Part shown: in pieces, positions 7,867 through 16,226 of the stretch
How positions within the stretch are numbered: the first letter of the stretch is position 1
How the letters are laid out: each line of letters begins with the position of its first letter
Source: an uncultured Clostridia bacterium
GTDB taxonomy: Bacteria > Bacillota > Clostridia > Christensenellales > Borkfalkiaceae
Direction of reading: 5' to 3'
DNA: 64,000 nucleotides
NCBI GenBank assembly: GCA_944328445.1
Contig: CALVHO010000008.1
Coordinates: 1 to 64,000, forward strand
The notes under the pieces: generated by a model
The model's database searches: none
What the model was told of the DNA's origin: nothing
What the model saw: only the letters and a program-made list of their open reading frames with translations
Position numbers and translations under genes: made by a program

Positions 7867-9144
7867 ATGAAACTGAAAATTTACCAGAACGCGAAGGAAG
7901 CGGCGGACATCCTGGCCCGCCGCGGGCTGGAAGACGAGGCCGTCGCCGAGAGCGTGCGCGCCATCGTGCGCGCCGTGCGCGACGGGGGAGACAAGGCGCT
8001 CTTTTCCTATTGTAAGCAGTTCGACGGCACGGATCTGACCCCCGACACGCTGTTCGTGAGCGAAGAGGAGATCTCCGCGGCCTACGCCGCCGTGGACGAC
8101 GATCTGCTCTCTTCCATGGAAAAAGCCGCGCGCAACATCCTGGATTATCACAGCCGCAACCCGCTGCTGCAGGACGTGCGCACCGCGGGAGGGCGCACCA
8201 CGGGCTACGTCTGGCGTGCGGTCGGCCGCGCCGGCATCTACGTGCCCGGCGGCACGGCGCCGCTGTTCAGCTCGGTCATGATGGGCGTTTTGCCCGCCCA
8301 GGCCGCGGGCGTGGAGCACATCTTTGTGGCGACCCCCGCCAAGGAGGGGAAGGTGCACCCCGCCGTCATCGTCGCGGCGGACATGTGCGGCGCCGAAAAG
8401 ATCATCAAGGCGGGCGGCGCGCAGGTCATCGCCGCGCTCGCCTACGGCACCGAGAGCATCCCGGCGGTGGACGTGATCGCCGGCCCCGGCAACATCTACG
8501 TCACCCTCGCCAAAAAAGAGGTCTACGGCCGCGTCGGCATCGACATGCTCGCCGGCCCCAGCGAGATCCTCATCATCGCCGACGGCGCGCAGGATCCCGC
8601 CTACATCGCGGCGGACATCCTCTCCCAGGCCGAACACGACCGCCGTGCCCGCGCCGTCCTGCTCACCGACGACGCCGCCTTTGCGGGCAGGGTGCAGGCC
8701 GAAGCGGAGCGCCAGCTGGCGCTGCTGCCCCGCCGCGACATCGCCGCCTTTTCGCTCGCGAACGCGGGCGGCATCATCCTGGTGCGGGATATGGCCGAGG
8801 CCTGCGCCATCACCGACGACGTCGCGCCCGAGCACCTCGAACTCGCCGTGCAAAAGCCGGACGCGCTGCTGCCCGAGATCCACAACGCGGGCGCGGTGTT
8901 TTTGGGCTGCCACACGCCCGAGCCGGTGGGGGATTACTTCGCCGGGCCAGACCACACGCTGCCCACGGGCGGCACGGCGCGCTTTTTCGAGGCGCTCAAC
9001 CGCGGCACCTTCCTGCGCAAGATGAGCGTGATCGGCTACACGGGCAAGGCGCTCGCCAAAGACGCGGAGGACATCATCCGCCTCGCCGAGGCGGAGGGGC
9101 TTTCCGCCCACGCCAACGCCGTGCGCATCCGCACGAAACAATAG
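7867..9144 (+). CDS. hisD: Histidinol dehydrogenase
   Basis: This 425-residue zinc enzyme performs the last two steps, L-histidinol to L-histidine with NAD. Family motifs include YVPGGTAPLFSSVMMGVLPA, IAGPGNIYVTLAKKEVYG, MLAGPSEILIIAD, the metal/catalytic segment SQAEHD and DHTLPTGGTARF. The length is normal. It starts 1 nt after the hisG stop (hisG TGA 7863-7865, ATG 7867), so it depends on coupled translation; the hisG 3' end supplies the weak SD GAGGAA. Confidence 0.97.
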   Translation: MKLKIYQNAKEAADILARRGLEDEAVAESVRAIVRAVRDGGDKALFSYCKQFDGTDLTPDTLFVSEEEISAAYAAVDDDLLSSMEKAARNILDYHSRNPLLQDVRTAGGRTTGYVWRAVGRAGIYVPGGTAPLFSSVMMGVLPAQAAGVEHIFVATPAKEGKVHPAVIVAADMCGAEKIIKAGGAQVIAALAYGTESIPAVDVIAGPGNIYVTLAKKEVYGRVGIDMLAGPSEILIIADGAQDPAYIAADILSQAEHDRRARAVLLTDDAAFAGRVQAEAERQLALLPRRDIAAFSLANAGGIILVRDMAEACAITDDVAPEHLELAVQKPDALLPEIHNAGAVFLGCHTPEPVGDYFAGPDHTLPTGGTARFFEALNRGTFLRKMSVIGYTGKALAKDAEDIIRLAEAEGLSAHANAVRIRTKQ

Positions 9145-9155
9145 GAGAAACTGCC

Positions 9156-9731
9156 ATGAGAACAGCCGCCCTTTCCCGCCGCACGCGGGAGACCGCGATC
9201 GAACTTTCCCTCAACCTGGACGGGAGCGGTTCCGTTTCCGTCGATACGGGGGTCGGATTTTTCAACCATATGCTCGAACTGTTCGGCGTGCATTCGGGCT
9301 GCGACCTTTCCGTCGCCTGCAAGGGAGATACCGACGTCGACTTCCATCACAGCGTCGAAGACGTCGGCATCTGCCTCGGGCAGGCCTTCAAACAGGCCCT
9401 CGGCGACAAGCGCGGCATCGCCCGCTTCGCCGACCGCGTCGTCCCCATGGACGAGTGCTGCGCTCTCGTCGCGCTCGACGTTTCGGGGCGGCCCTTCCTC
9501 AATTTTGAAAAGAAGCTCGCGGGCAAGATCGGCCAGTTCGACGCCGAGCTCGTCGAAGAGTTTTTCCGCGCCTTCGCCTTCAACGCGGGCGTGAACCTGT
9601 ACATCGATCTCTTGAAGGGCGGAAACATGCACCACGAGGCCGAGGCCGTGTTCAAGGCCTTCGCCAAATGCGTGCAGGACGCCGTCCGCATCGTCTCCGA
9701 CGCGGTGCCCTCCTCCAAAGGGGTGCTTTGA
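9156..9731 (+). CDS. hisB: Imidazoleglycerol-phosphate dehydratase
   Basis: This 191-residue monofunctional HisB catalyses IGP to imidazole-acetol phosphate. The paired metal-binding motifs GFFNHMLELFGVH, DFHHSVEDVGI and the later NMHHEAEAVFKAF are intact. There is no phosphatase domain, so a separate histidinol-phosphatase is needed elsewhere. Start 9156 has AGGAGAAA upstream (9143-9150); the frame is open further upstream only as a shadow of hisD. It is followed by hisH with a 1-nt overlap. Confidence 0.96.
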   Translation: MRTAALSRRTRETAIELSLNLDGSGSVSVDTGVGFFNHMLELFGVHSGCDLSVACKGDTDVDFHHSVEDVGICLGQAFKQALGDKRGIARFADRVVPMDECCALVALDVSGRPFLNFEKKLAGKIGQFDAELVEEFFRAFAFNAGVNLYIDLLKGGNMHHEAEAVFKAFAKCVQDAVRIVSDAVPSSKGVL

Positions 9732-10318
9732 TGGTCGGCATCGTCGATTACGGCGCGGGCAACCTTCGCTCGGTGCAGAAGGCGCTCGAAGCGATCGGGC
9801 AGCCCGCGCGCATCGCGGGCGATCCCGCCGCGCTGGACGGGTGCGACAGGCTCATCCTGCCCGGCGTCGGCTCCTTCGGCGCGGGCATGCGCGAATTGTG
9901 CGCCCGCGGCCTGGACGGGTACGTGCGGGCGCGCGTCAAGGACACCAAGCTGCTCGGCATCTGCCTGGGCATGCAGTTCCTGTTGCAGACGAGTTTTGAA
10001 GAGGGCGAACACGCGGGCCTCGGGCTCATCGAGGGGCGGGTGGTGCGCTTTACGGAGGGCAAGGTGCCGCAGATCGGCTGGAACGAAGTCACCGCGCTGC
10101 GCACGCCGCTGTTTGCGGGCATACCCGAGGGCACCCGCTTTTACTTCGTGCACAGCTACCGCGCCGACTGCGCCGACGCCTTCGTCGCCGCCCGCACCGA
10201 GTACGGCGTCGATTACCCTTCGGCGGTGTACGCGGGCAACGCCTACGGCGTGCAGTTCCACCCCGAAAAGAGCGGCGAAGCGGGCCTTCGCCTGCTGCAC
10301 AACTTTTGTACCATGTAA
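9731..10318 (+). CDS. hisH: Imidazole glycerol phosphate synthase, glutaminase subunit
   Basis: This 195-residue class I glutamine amidotransferase feeds ammonia to HisF. The catalytic triad is visible: the Cys nucleophile in LGICLGMQFL and the His-x-Glu pair in YGVQFHPEKSG. It opens VGIVDYGAGNLRSV. The ATG at 9731 shares its A with the hisB stop TGA, so it is translated by re-initiation. hisH precedes hisA and then hisF, so the two subunits of the synthase are in one operon. Confidence 0.96.
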   Translation: MVGIVDYGAGNLRSVQKALEAIGQPARIAGDPAALDGCDRLILPGVGSFGAGMRELCARGLDGYVRARVKDTKLLGICLGMQFLLQTSFEEGEHAGLGLIEGRVVRFTEGKVPQIGWNEVTALRTPLFAGIPEGTRFYFVHSYRADCADAFVAARTEYGVDYPSAVYAGNAYGVQFHPEKSGEAGLRLLHNFCTM

Positions 10319-10333
10319 AGGAAGGTGCGCCGT

Positions 10334-11044
10334 ATGATCCTGTTTCCTGCCATCGACATCCTCGAAGGGCGCGCGGTGCGCCTGTTCAAGGGGGATAAAA
10401 ACGCCGTCACCGACTACGGAGACCCCCTCGCCTTCGCCGAAAAATGGGTGGAGGCTGGCGCGGAATGGCTGCACATCGTCGACCTGTCGGGCGCCTTTTC
10501 GGGCAGCAGCGGCATCGACCCCGTCATCACCGCCGTCAAGCGGCACTTCCCCGTCCGCATCCAGAGCGGCGGCGGGCTGCGCACGGCGGACGACTTCCGC
10601 CGCCGCCTCGACGCGGGTGCCGACCGCGCCGTGCTCGGCACCATGGCCGCCGAGGACCCCGCCCTGTTCGAGTGCCTCGCCACCCGCTACCCCGAATACG
10701 TGGTGGCGGGCATCGACGCAAAGGACGGCTTCCTGTGCGTGCGCGGCTGGACGCAAAAGACCGACGTTACCGCCGCCGATTTCGGCCGCAGGTGCCATGA
10801 AATGGGCATACGTCACGCACTTTTTACAGACATTTCCCGCGACGGCGCCTTGCAGGGCCCCAACGTCGCGGCTACGTCGCGCCTGCAACGGGAAACGGGG
10901 CTTTCGGTCATCGCGTCGGGCGGGGTCTCGTCCGAGGCGGACCTGGCGGCCTTGCAGGGCGCGGGCGTGTACGGCGCGGTGCTGGGCAAAGCTCTCTACG
11001 AAGGGCGGCTCGACCTGAAAGCGGCGCTCGCGCTCTGCCGCTGA
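10334..11044 (+). CDS. hisA: ProFAR isomerase
   Basis: This 236-residue (beta/alpha)8 isomerase converts ProFAR to PRFAR. FPAIDILEGRAVRLFKG holds the first catalytic Asp and the GLRTADDF and SGGVSSEADL segments form the two phosphate-binding sites. TDISRDGALQGPN supplies the second catalytic Asp. The ATG at 10334 is preferred over the GTG at 10325 because GGAAGGTG (10319-10326) is spaced correctly for it. The stop is part of a TGAACGcccGTTC motif that recurs after other genes. Confidence 0.95.
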   Translation: MILFPAIDILEGRAVRLFKGDKNAVTDYGDPLAFAEKWVEAGAEWLHIVDLSGAFSGSSGIDPVITAVKRHFPVRIQSGGGLRTADDFRRRLDAGADRAVLGTMAAEDPALFECLATRYPEYVVAGIDAKDGFLCVRGWTQKTDVTAADFGRRCHEMGIRHALFTDISRDGALQGPNVAATSRLQRETGLSVIASGGVSSEADLAALQGAGVYGAVLGKALYEGRLDLKAALALCR

Positions 11045-11112
11045 ACGCCCGTTCACGCAAAGAACGCCCGTTCGCGGCATGAACGCGCAAGGGCGCGGGC
11101 AAGGAGGAACAA

Positions 11113-11877
11113 ATGCTCGCCAAACGCATCATTCCCTGCCTCGACATCGACAAGGGCAGGGTGGTCAAGGGCGTCAATTTCGTCGGGCTCGTCGACGCGG
11201 GCGACCCCGTGGAGATCGCCAAGGCGTACGACAAGATCGGCGCCGACGAGATCGTCTTTTTGGACATCACCGCGTCCAGCGACGGCAGAAAGACCGCCGT
11301 CGACATCCTCAGCCGCGCCAGCGAGCAGGTGTTCATCCCGTTGACGGTGGGCGGCGGCATCCGCACCGTCGAGGATTTCCGCGGCATGCTCGCCGCGGGC
11401 GCGGACAAGATCGCCGTCAATTCGGCCGCCATACGGCGCCCCGAACTCATCACCGAGGCCGCGCTGCGCTTCGGCTCGCAGTGCGTGGTGCTGGCCGTCG
11501 ACGCCAAGCGCAACCGCGAGCGCGGCTCGTGGGACGTGTACCTGAACGGCGGCCGCGTCAACACGGGGCTGGACGCCGTCGAATGGATCGAGCGCGCCGT
11601 CTCGCTCGGCGCGGGCGAAGTGCTGCTCACCAGCATGGACAGGGACGGCACCAAAGCGGGTTACGACGTCGAACTCACCCGCGCCGCGGCCGAGGCCGTG
11701 GCAGTGCCCGTCATCGCCTCGGGCGGGGCGGGCACGATGGAACACTTTGCCGAGGTGCTCACCGAGGGCAAGGCGGACGCGGCGCTGGCGGCGTCGCTCT
11801 TTCACTTCGGGCTCATCGGCATGGCGGATCTGAAAAATTATCTCGCGGAGCGGGGCATCCCCGTCAGGAGGGTATAG
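11113..11877 (+). CDS. hisF: Imidazole glycerol phosphate synthase, cyclase subunit
   Basis: This 254-residue (beta/alpha)8 barrel paralogous to HisA forms IGP and AICAR with His[19 protein letters not shown] carries the first catalytic Asp and [18 protein letters not shown] lies near the second. [13 protein letters not shown] and [10 protein letters not shown] follow. The length is normal. Strong SD AAGGAGGA just upstream of the ATG. The 68-nt gap from hisA holds GAACG/CGTTC inverted motifs and no clear promoter. Confidence 0.97.
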   Translation: MLAKRIIPCLDIDKGRVVKGVNFVGLVDAGDPVEIAKAYDKIGADEIVFLDITASSDGRKTAVDILSRASEQVFIPLTVGGGIRTVEDFRGMLAAGADKIAVNSAAIRRPELITEAALRFGSQCVVLAVDAKRNRERGSWDVYLNGGRVNTGLDAVEWIERAVSLGAGEVLLTSMDRDGTKAGYDVELTRAAAEAVAVPVIASGGAGTMEHFAEVLTEGKADAALAASLFHFGLIGMADLKNYLAERGIPVRRV

Positions 11878-11878
11878 C

Positions 11879-12478
11879 GTGGAAACACTCAAATGGAACG
11901 CGCACGGGCTCGTGTGTGCGATCGCACAGGACTATGAAAGCGGCGAAGTGCTCATGCAGGCTTACATGAACGAGGAGGCCTACCGCAAAACGCTCGAAAC
12001 GGGCTACGCCCACTATTGGAGCCGTTCCCGCCAAAAATTGTGGAAAAAAGGGGAGGAGAGCGGCCACGTGCAGAAGGTGCGCGGCATCTACCTCGATTGC
12101 GACAAGGACTGCGTTTTGTTGAAGGTGGAACAGGAGGGTGCGGCCTGCCACACGGGGAATTACAGCTGCTTTTTCACGCCCGTGCGAGAATGCGGCCCCG
12201 GCGCGGAGATGCTCGGGCAGTTGCAGCGCATCGTCGAGGACCGCAAGCAGAACCCCGAAGAGGGCAGCTACACCTGCTATCTGTTTGAAAAAGGCGTCGA
12301 CAAGATCGCCAAAAAGGCGGGCGAAGAGGCCGTAGAGCTCGTCATCGCCGCCAAAAACCGCGACCGCGCCGAGATCGTCGGCGAATGCGCGGACCTTTTC
12401 TACCACACCCTCGTGCTGCTGGCCGACGCGGGCGTGAAGCTGTCGGACGTGTGCGAGGAGTTGAAAAGGAGGCACTAA
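11879..12478 (+). CDS. hisI: Bifunctional phosphoribosyl-AMP cyclohydrolase / phosphoribosyl-ATP pyrophosphatase
   Basis: This 199-residue fusion covers steps 2 and 3 of histidine synthesis. The N-terminal HisI domain (about 1-105) shows [16 protein letters not shown] and the metal motif [10 protein letters not shown]...CHTG. The C-terminal HisE domain (about 110-199) shows [19 protein letters not shown]. It starts with GTG at 11879, 1 nt after the hisF stop, with AGGAGGG upstream inside hisF. It ends the operon. A long A/T-rich hairpin begins 9 nt after the stop. Confidence 0.96.
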   Translation: METLKWNAHGLVCAIAQDYESGEVLMQAYMNEEAYRKTLETGYAHYWSRSRQKLWKKGEESGHVQKVRGIYLDCDKDCVLLKVEQEGAACHTGNYSCFFTPVRECGPGAEMLGQLQRIVEDRKQNPEEGSYTCYLFEKGVDKIAKKAGEEAVELVIAAKNRDRAEIVGECADLFYHTLVLLADAGVKLSDVCEELKRRH

Positions 12479-12486
12479 GTGTTCAC

Positions 12487-12690
12487 ACTTTTTCTTTTGA
12501 GCTGACAAAAGAAAAAGTCGTGATTTTGAGGGGACAACCGCCGTTCGCTGACGCTCTGCGGCGTTTTTCCCCTCGCCGCGGCATCTTTTGGGGCACACTT
12601 ATTATAAAAATGCCGCGGCTTCACCCCTTTCCCTCAGCCGAAAGTTTTCGGCAAATTGGGTGCGCTTAGGCAAAAGCGTGGTTTTGCCAC
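12487..12690. repeat. Structured intergenic element, copy A
   Basis: It begins with an A/T-rich hairpin (12487-12499 with 12506-12518, loop AGCTGA), passes through a CTCTGCGGCG segment near 12560 and a GCCGCGGC/ATGCCGCGGC pair, and ends with GCAAATTGGGTGCGCTTAGG and CAAAAGCGTGGTTTTGCC (12651-12688). The same order of motifs, reverse-complemented, occurs at 21368-21568. The first hairpin may also act as the his operon terminator. No protein is supported here; open frames of 90-100 codons in 12500-12990 are translations of repeats. Confidence 0.6.
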
Positions 12691-12709
12691 GCGCAGTAGA
12701 TTATAGAAA

Positions 12710-12967
12710 TTGTCCTCAATTTTACATTCTACATTTTACATTCTACATTCCTTTCCTTTCTGTCATCCCGAGCTTGTCGAGGGATCTCATTGCAGGCTCA
12801 ACGGAGGGCAGGCGAGTGAGATCCTTCGACTGCGCCTCACTTCGTTCGGCTCCGCTCAGGATGACAGAGGGGAGTTGCCCCGTTTAGCTCGGGATGACAG
12901 GTGGGCCGTTCGGGATGACATAGGATTTGTCTTCAATTCTACATTCTACATTTTACACTCTACATTC
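12710..12967. repeat. Composite dispersed repeat with flanking direct repeats
   Basis: Two direct repeats of about 40 bp made of TTGTC(C/T)TCAATT and ACATTCTACATT units lie at 12710-12750 and 12928-12967. They flank an imperfect palindrome that opens GTCATCCCGAGCTTGTCGAG (about 12771) and closes CTCCGCTCAGGATGACAG (about 12868), followed by two partial GGGATGACA copies. Sequences of the GGATGACA/TCGACTGCG type are common dispersed repeats in bacterial genomes; I infer that family by appearance. Confidence 0.7.
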
Positions 12968-13050
12968 GGTACGCAAAAGCCTGCGGTTTTGTGAACAAAG
13001 CGGCGCGCGCACGCGCGCGGCACATCGGTATTTTTCAAGGAGTGATCATC

Positions 13051-13944
13051 ATGGGTATTTTCGGCAAGATCATCGGCGCGCTCAAAAAGACGAAGGACAA
13101 CATCTCCTCCAAGCTCTCCGCCCTCTTTGCCAAGGGCCTGGGGGACGATTTTTACGACGAATTGGAGGAGATCCTCATCTCCGCCGACATCTCCGTCGTC
13201 ACCGCCGAAGAGATCGTCGAGCAGATCCGCGACGAGGCGCGGCGCGAAAAGCTCAAAGACAAGGAATACGTCGTCAACCTGCTCAAAGACGTCATCGAGG
13301 ACACCCTCAACGAGGCCGAAGTGCCCGTCATCGAATACCCCGCGGTCATCATGCTCGTGGGCGTGAACGGCGTCGGCAAGACGACCACCATCGGAAAGCT
13401 CGCCAATTATTTCGTCCGCGAAAAGAAGAGCGTCACCGTGGCCGCTGCGGATACCTTCCGCGCCGCCGCGTCCGACCAGCTCTCGGTCTGGGCGGACAGG
13501 GCCAAGGTCCGCATCGTCAAGCACGAGGAGGGCAGCGATCCTTCCGCCGTCGTCTTCGACGCCGTCTCCTCGGCCAAGGCCAAGGGCACGGACGTGGTCA
13601 TCGTCGATACGGCGGGCCGCCTGCACGTCAAGGCCAACCTCATGGAGGAGCTGAAAAAGATGGACCGCGTCGTCGCGCGCGAATACCCCGAGGCGAATTT
13701 TTATAAGTTCTTGGTGCTGGACGCCACCACGGGGCAGAACGCCCTCTCGCAGGCGCGCCTCTTCGACGAGGCCGTCGACCTCGACGGCATCGTTTTGACC
13801 AAGCTCGACGGCACCGCCAAGGGCGGGTTCGTGGTCTCGCTGTGCGGGGAGTTGAAGATCCCCGTCGTGTTCGTCGGCACGGGCGAAAAGCTGGACGACT
13901 TGCAGCCCTTCGACGCCGAAGAATTCACCGAAGGAATCATCTGA
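13051..13944 (+). CDS. ftsY: Signal recognition particle receptor FtsY
   Basis: This 297-residue SRP receptor GTPase docks ribosome-SRP complexes at the membrane. An N domain (about 1-95) precedes the G domain with GVNGVGKTTTIGKLA, DTFRAAASDQL, DTAGRLH and TKLDGTAKGG. It lacks the long acidic A domain seen in proteobacteria, as expected for Firmicutes. The ATG at 13051 follows CAAGGAGTGATC, an excellent SD; in-frame codons upstream lie in repeat DNA. Its partner ffh is 4 kb downstream in a different unit. Confidence 0.96.
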   Translation: MGIFGKIIGALKKTKDNISSKLSALFAKGLGDDFYDELEEILISADISVVTAEEIVEQIRDEARREKLKDKEYVVNLLKDVIEDTLNEAEVPVIEYPAVIMLVGVNGVGKTTTIGKLANYFVREKKSVTVAAADTFRAAASDQLSVWADRAKVRIVKHEEGSDPSAVVFDAVSSAKAKGTDVVIVDTAGRLHVKANLMEELKKMDRVVAREYPEANFYKFLVLDATTGQNALSQARLFDEAVDLDGIVLTKLDGTAKGGFVVSLCGELKIPVVFVGTGEKLDDLQPFDAEEFTEGII

Positions 13945-14014
13945 CGCAGCCCCCGGCGGGGGCGCTTCAAAGGGGCCGCGCGCGTTTGCCGCGCGCGGCG
14001 CAAAAGGAGTCGGC

Positions 14015-16180
14015 ATGAACGCAAAAATGATCACCACTGCGGAAAAGGCGAACACCTTTGTGTTGCGCAGGCGTTTTGTCCTTTCCGCGCTGCCCGAGGC
14101 TGCGCGGCTGCGCGCCACGGCGCTCGGGCTGTATTTTGTGCGCATCAACGGCCGCAGGGTGGGGGAGGACTTCCTCGCGCCCGGGTTCACGTCCTACCAC
14201 AAAATGGTGCAGTGGCAGAGCTATGACGCCCTCCCGTACCTGTGTGCGGGAGAAAACGTCTTGGAGATGACGGTCAACGCGGGTTGGTACGCGGGGCGGT
14301 TTGGTTGCGAGGACAAGGGAGCCTTTTACGGAGAAGCGCCCGCGGGCGCTCTCGAACTGGAAGCGGACGGCACCGTCCTTTGCACGGATGAGAGCTGGGA
14401 GGCCGCAGAGAGCCCCGTCCGCTTTGCCGGCATCTATGACGGTGAACGCGCCGACTTCACCGCTCCCTGCAAGCCGCTGACGCCCGTGCCTGCGGGCTTC
14501 GATGCGGGCGTGCTCGTGCCGCAGATGTGTGAGCCCGTGCGCACCACGCAGCGTTTGCCCGTGCAGCGCCTGTTCACCACACCCAAGGGAGAAACGGTGT
14601 ACGACTTCGGTCAAAATATCGCGGGCGTATGCGAGGTGGAGACGGGCGAAGATTTTGCGGGCACGCTCACGCTGACCTTCGCCGAGGTGTTGGACGGGGA
14701 CGGCAACTTCTATACCGAAAACTTGCGCAGCGCCGAGGCAAAGGATACTCTCTGCTGCCGTGGCCGCCGCGTATACGCCCCCGAATTTACCTTTCACGGC
14801 TTCCGTTACATGCGGATGGAAGGGGGTACTCTCCCCGCGGACAAGGTTTTTGCCCTCGTCCGCCACAGCGACATGAAGCGTACGGGCCGCGTCGCCACGG
14901 GGCAGCCGCTCTTTGACAGGCTGCTCGCCAACGTCGTATGGGGCCAGCGCGGCAACTTTGTCGATATCCCCACCGACTGCCCTCAGCGAGACGAGCGCAT
15001 GGGCTGGACGGGGGACATCAACGTCTTTTGCCGCACGGCCGCCTACAATTTCGACATCCGCTCGTTCATGAAAAAGTGGCTCGCCACCCTGCGGCAGGAC
15101 CAATACCCCACGGGCGAGGTGCCGCACGTCGTCCCCGACGTGTTCGGCTCGCGCGGTACCGACGCGCTGTGGAGCAGCGCCGTCGCCATGGTGCCGTGGA
15201 CGCTGTACGAAATGTACGGGGATGTCTCGTTCCTGGCCGACAATTTCACCGCGATGAAGAAGTACCTCGCCGCCCTGGAAAACAACACCGACCGCGGCCT
15301 CATGGCCCGCGGCCACGAATACGGGGATTGGCTCTCCTTCGACAACGAACCGTCTTTCCGCTTTTCCTGTATGGGGGCGACGGACGTGTATTTTATTGCC
15401 GACGTCTTTTATGCCGTCACGCTGGATACGGTGGCAAAGACCGCCGGCGTCCTCGGCGAGGCGGAGACGGCGGCGCGGTGCCGTGCCCGCCGCGAGAAGC
15501 TGCTGGCGGATATGTACGCGGAATTTTTTACGCCCCGCGGCAGGCTGGCCGTGGATACGGTCACGGCGCGCGTGTTGCTGTTGCATTTCGGTCTCGCGCC
15601 GGCTAAGCTGCGGCCGCGGCTGGCGGCCGAGCTCAACGCCATGGTGGAGGCGCGCAAGTTCCGCGTGACGACGGGTTTTGCGGGCACGCCGTATCTGCTG
15701 TTCGCGCTGGCCGACAACGGCTACGCGGATACGGCGGCAAAACTGCTGCTGAACGAGGATTGCCCGGGCTGGCTCAACGAGGTCAAACTGGGCGCGACCA
15801 CCGTCTGGGAGCGCTGGAACAGCTATCTTGCGAGCGGCCCCGACCCCGACGCGGTGGGTATGAATTCGTACAATCACTACGCTTATGGCTCCTTTATGGA
15901 GTTTTTCTACCGCCGCGTCGCGGGTATCGAGGCGGCGGCTCCGGGCTTTGCGGCTGCGCGCATCGCACCGACGCCGCTGGCGGGGTTTGACGCGGTGCGG
16001 GCGGAGTACGAGAGCGTGCGCGGCCGCTTTGCGGCGGGGTATGAAAAGCACGGCAACGTTTTGCACGTGTTCGCCGAGATCCCGCAAGGCTGTGCGGGCG
16101 AGGTGTGGTTGCCTCGCGGTACGGAGCCCGCCGCCCGAGGCAGCGGCTCCTTCTCCTTCGATATACCATGGGGGAAATGA
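14015..16180 (+). CDS. GH78-type alpha-L-rhamnosidase
   Basis: This 721-residue protein has the layout of bacterial GH78 enzymes: N-terminal beta-sandwich domains (INGRRVGEDFLAPGFTSY), an (alpha/alpha)6 catalytic barrel and a C-terminal beta domain. The catalytic-acid motif DERMGWTGD is present near residue 325, preceded by FVDIPTDCPQR. It should release L-rhamnose from plant or microbial glycosides. No signal peptide is visible, so it is probably cytosolic and acts on imported oligosaccharides. The ATG at 14015 follows AAAAGGAG. No sugar transporter or regulator flanks it, and the ftsY stop is 71 nt upstream. Confidence 0.85.
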   Translation: MNAKMITTAEKANTFVLRRRFVLSALPEAARLRATALGLYFVRINGRRVGEDFLAPGFTSYHKMVQWQSYDALPYLCAGENVLEMTVNAGWYAGRFGCEDKGAFYGEAPAGALELEADGTVLCTDESWEAAESPVRFAGIYDGERADFTAPCKPLTPVPAGFDAGVLVPQMCEPVRTTQRLPVQRLFTTPKGETVYDFGQNIAGVCEVETGEDFAGTLTLTFAEVLDGDGNFYTENLRSAEAKDTLCCRGRRVYAPEFTFHGFRYMRMEGGTLPADKVFALVRHSDMKRTGRVATGQPLFDRLLANVVWGQRGNFVDIPTDCPQRDERMGWTGDINVFCRTAAYNFDIRSFMKKWLATLRQDQYPTGEVPHVVPDVFGSRGTDALWSSAVAMVPWTLYEMYGDVSFLADNFTAMKKYLAALENNTDRGLMARGHEYGDWLSFDNEPSFRFSCMGATDVYFIADVFYAVTLDTVAKTAGVLGEAETAARCRARREKLLADMYAEFFTPRGRLAVDTVTARVLLLHFGLAPAKLRPRLAAELNAMVEARKFRVTTGFAGTPYLLFALADNGYADTAAKLLLNEDCPGWLNEVKLGATTVWERWNSYLASGPDPDAVGMNSYNHYAYGSFMEFFYRRVAGIEAAAPGFAAARIAPTPLAGFDAVRAEYESVRGRFAAGYEKHGNVLHVFAEIPQGCAGEVWLPRGTEPAARGSGSFSFDIPWGK

Positions 16181-16226
16181 ACGCCGCGCGGCAAGGCCCG
16201 CCGCGGGAGCGTGACGCAAAACTGCC

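Noticed and set aside
12588-12994. Open frames of 94-99 codons with segments such as LSRDLIAGS and SAPLRMTEG
   Set aside because: They are translations of the dispersed GGATGACA repeat and the ACATTCTA units, with no SD and no protein-like composition.
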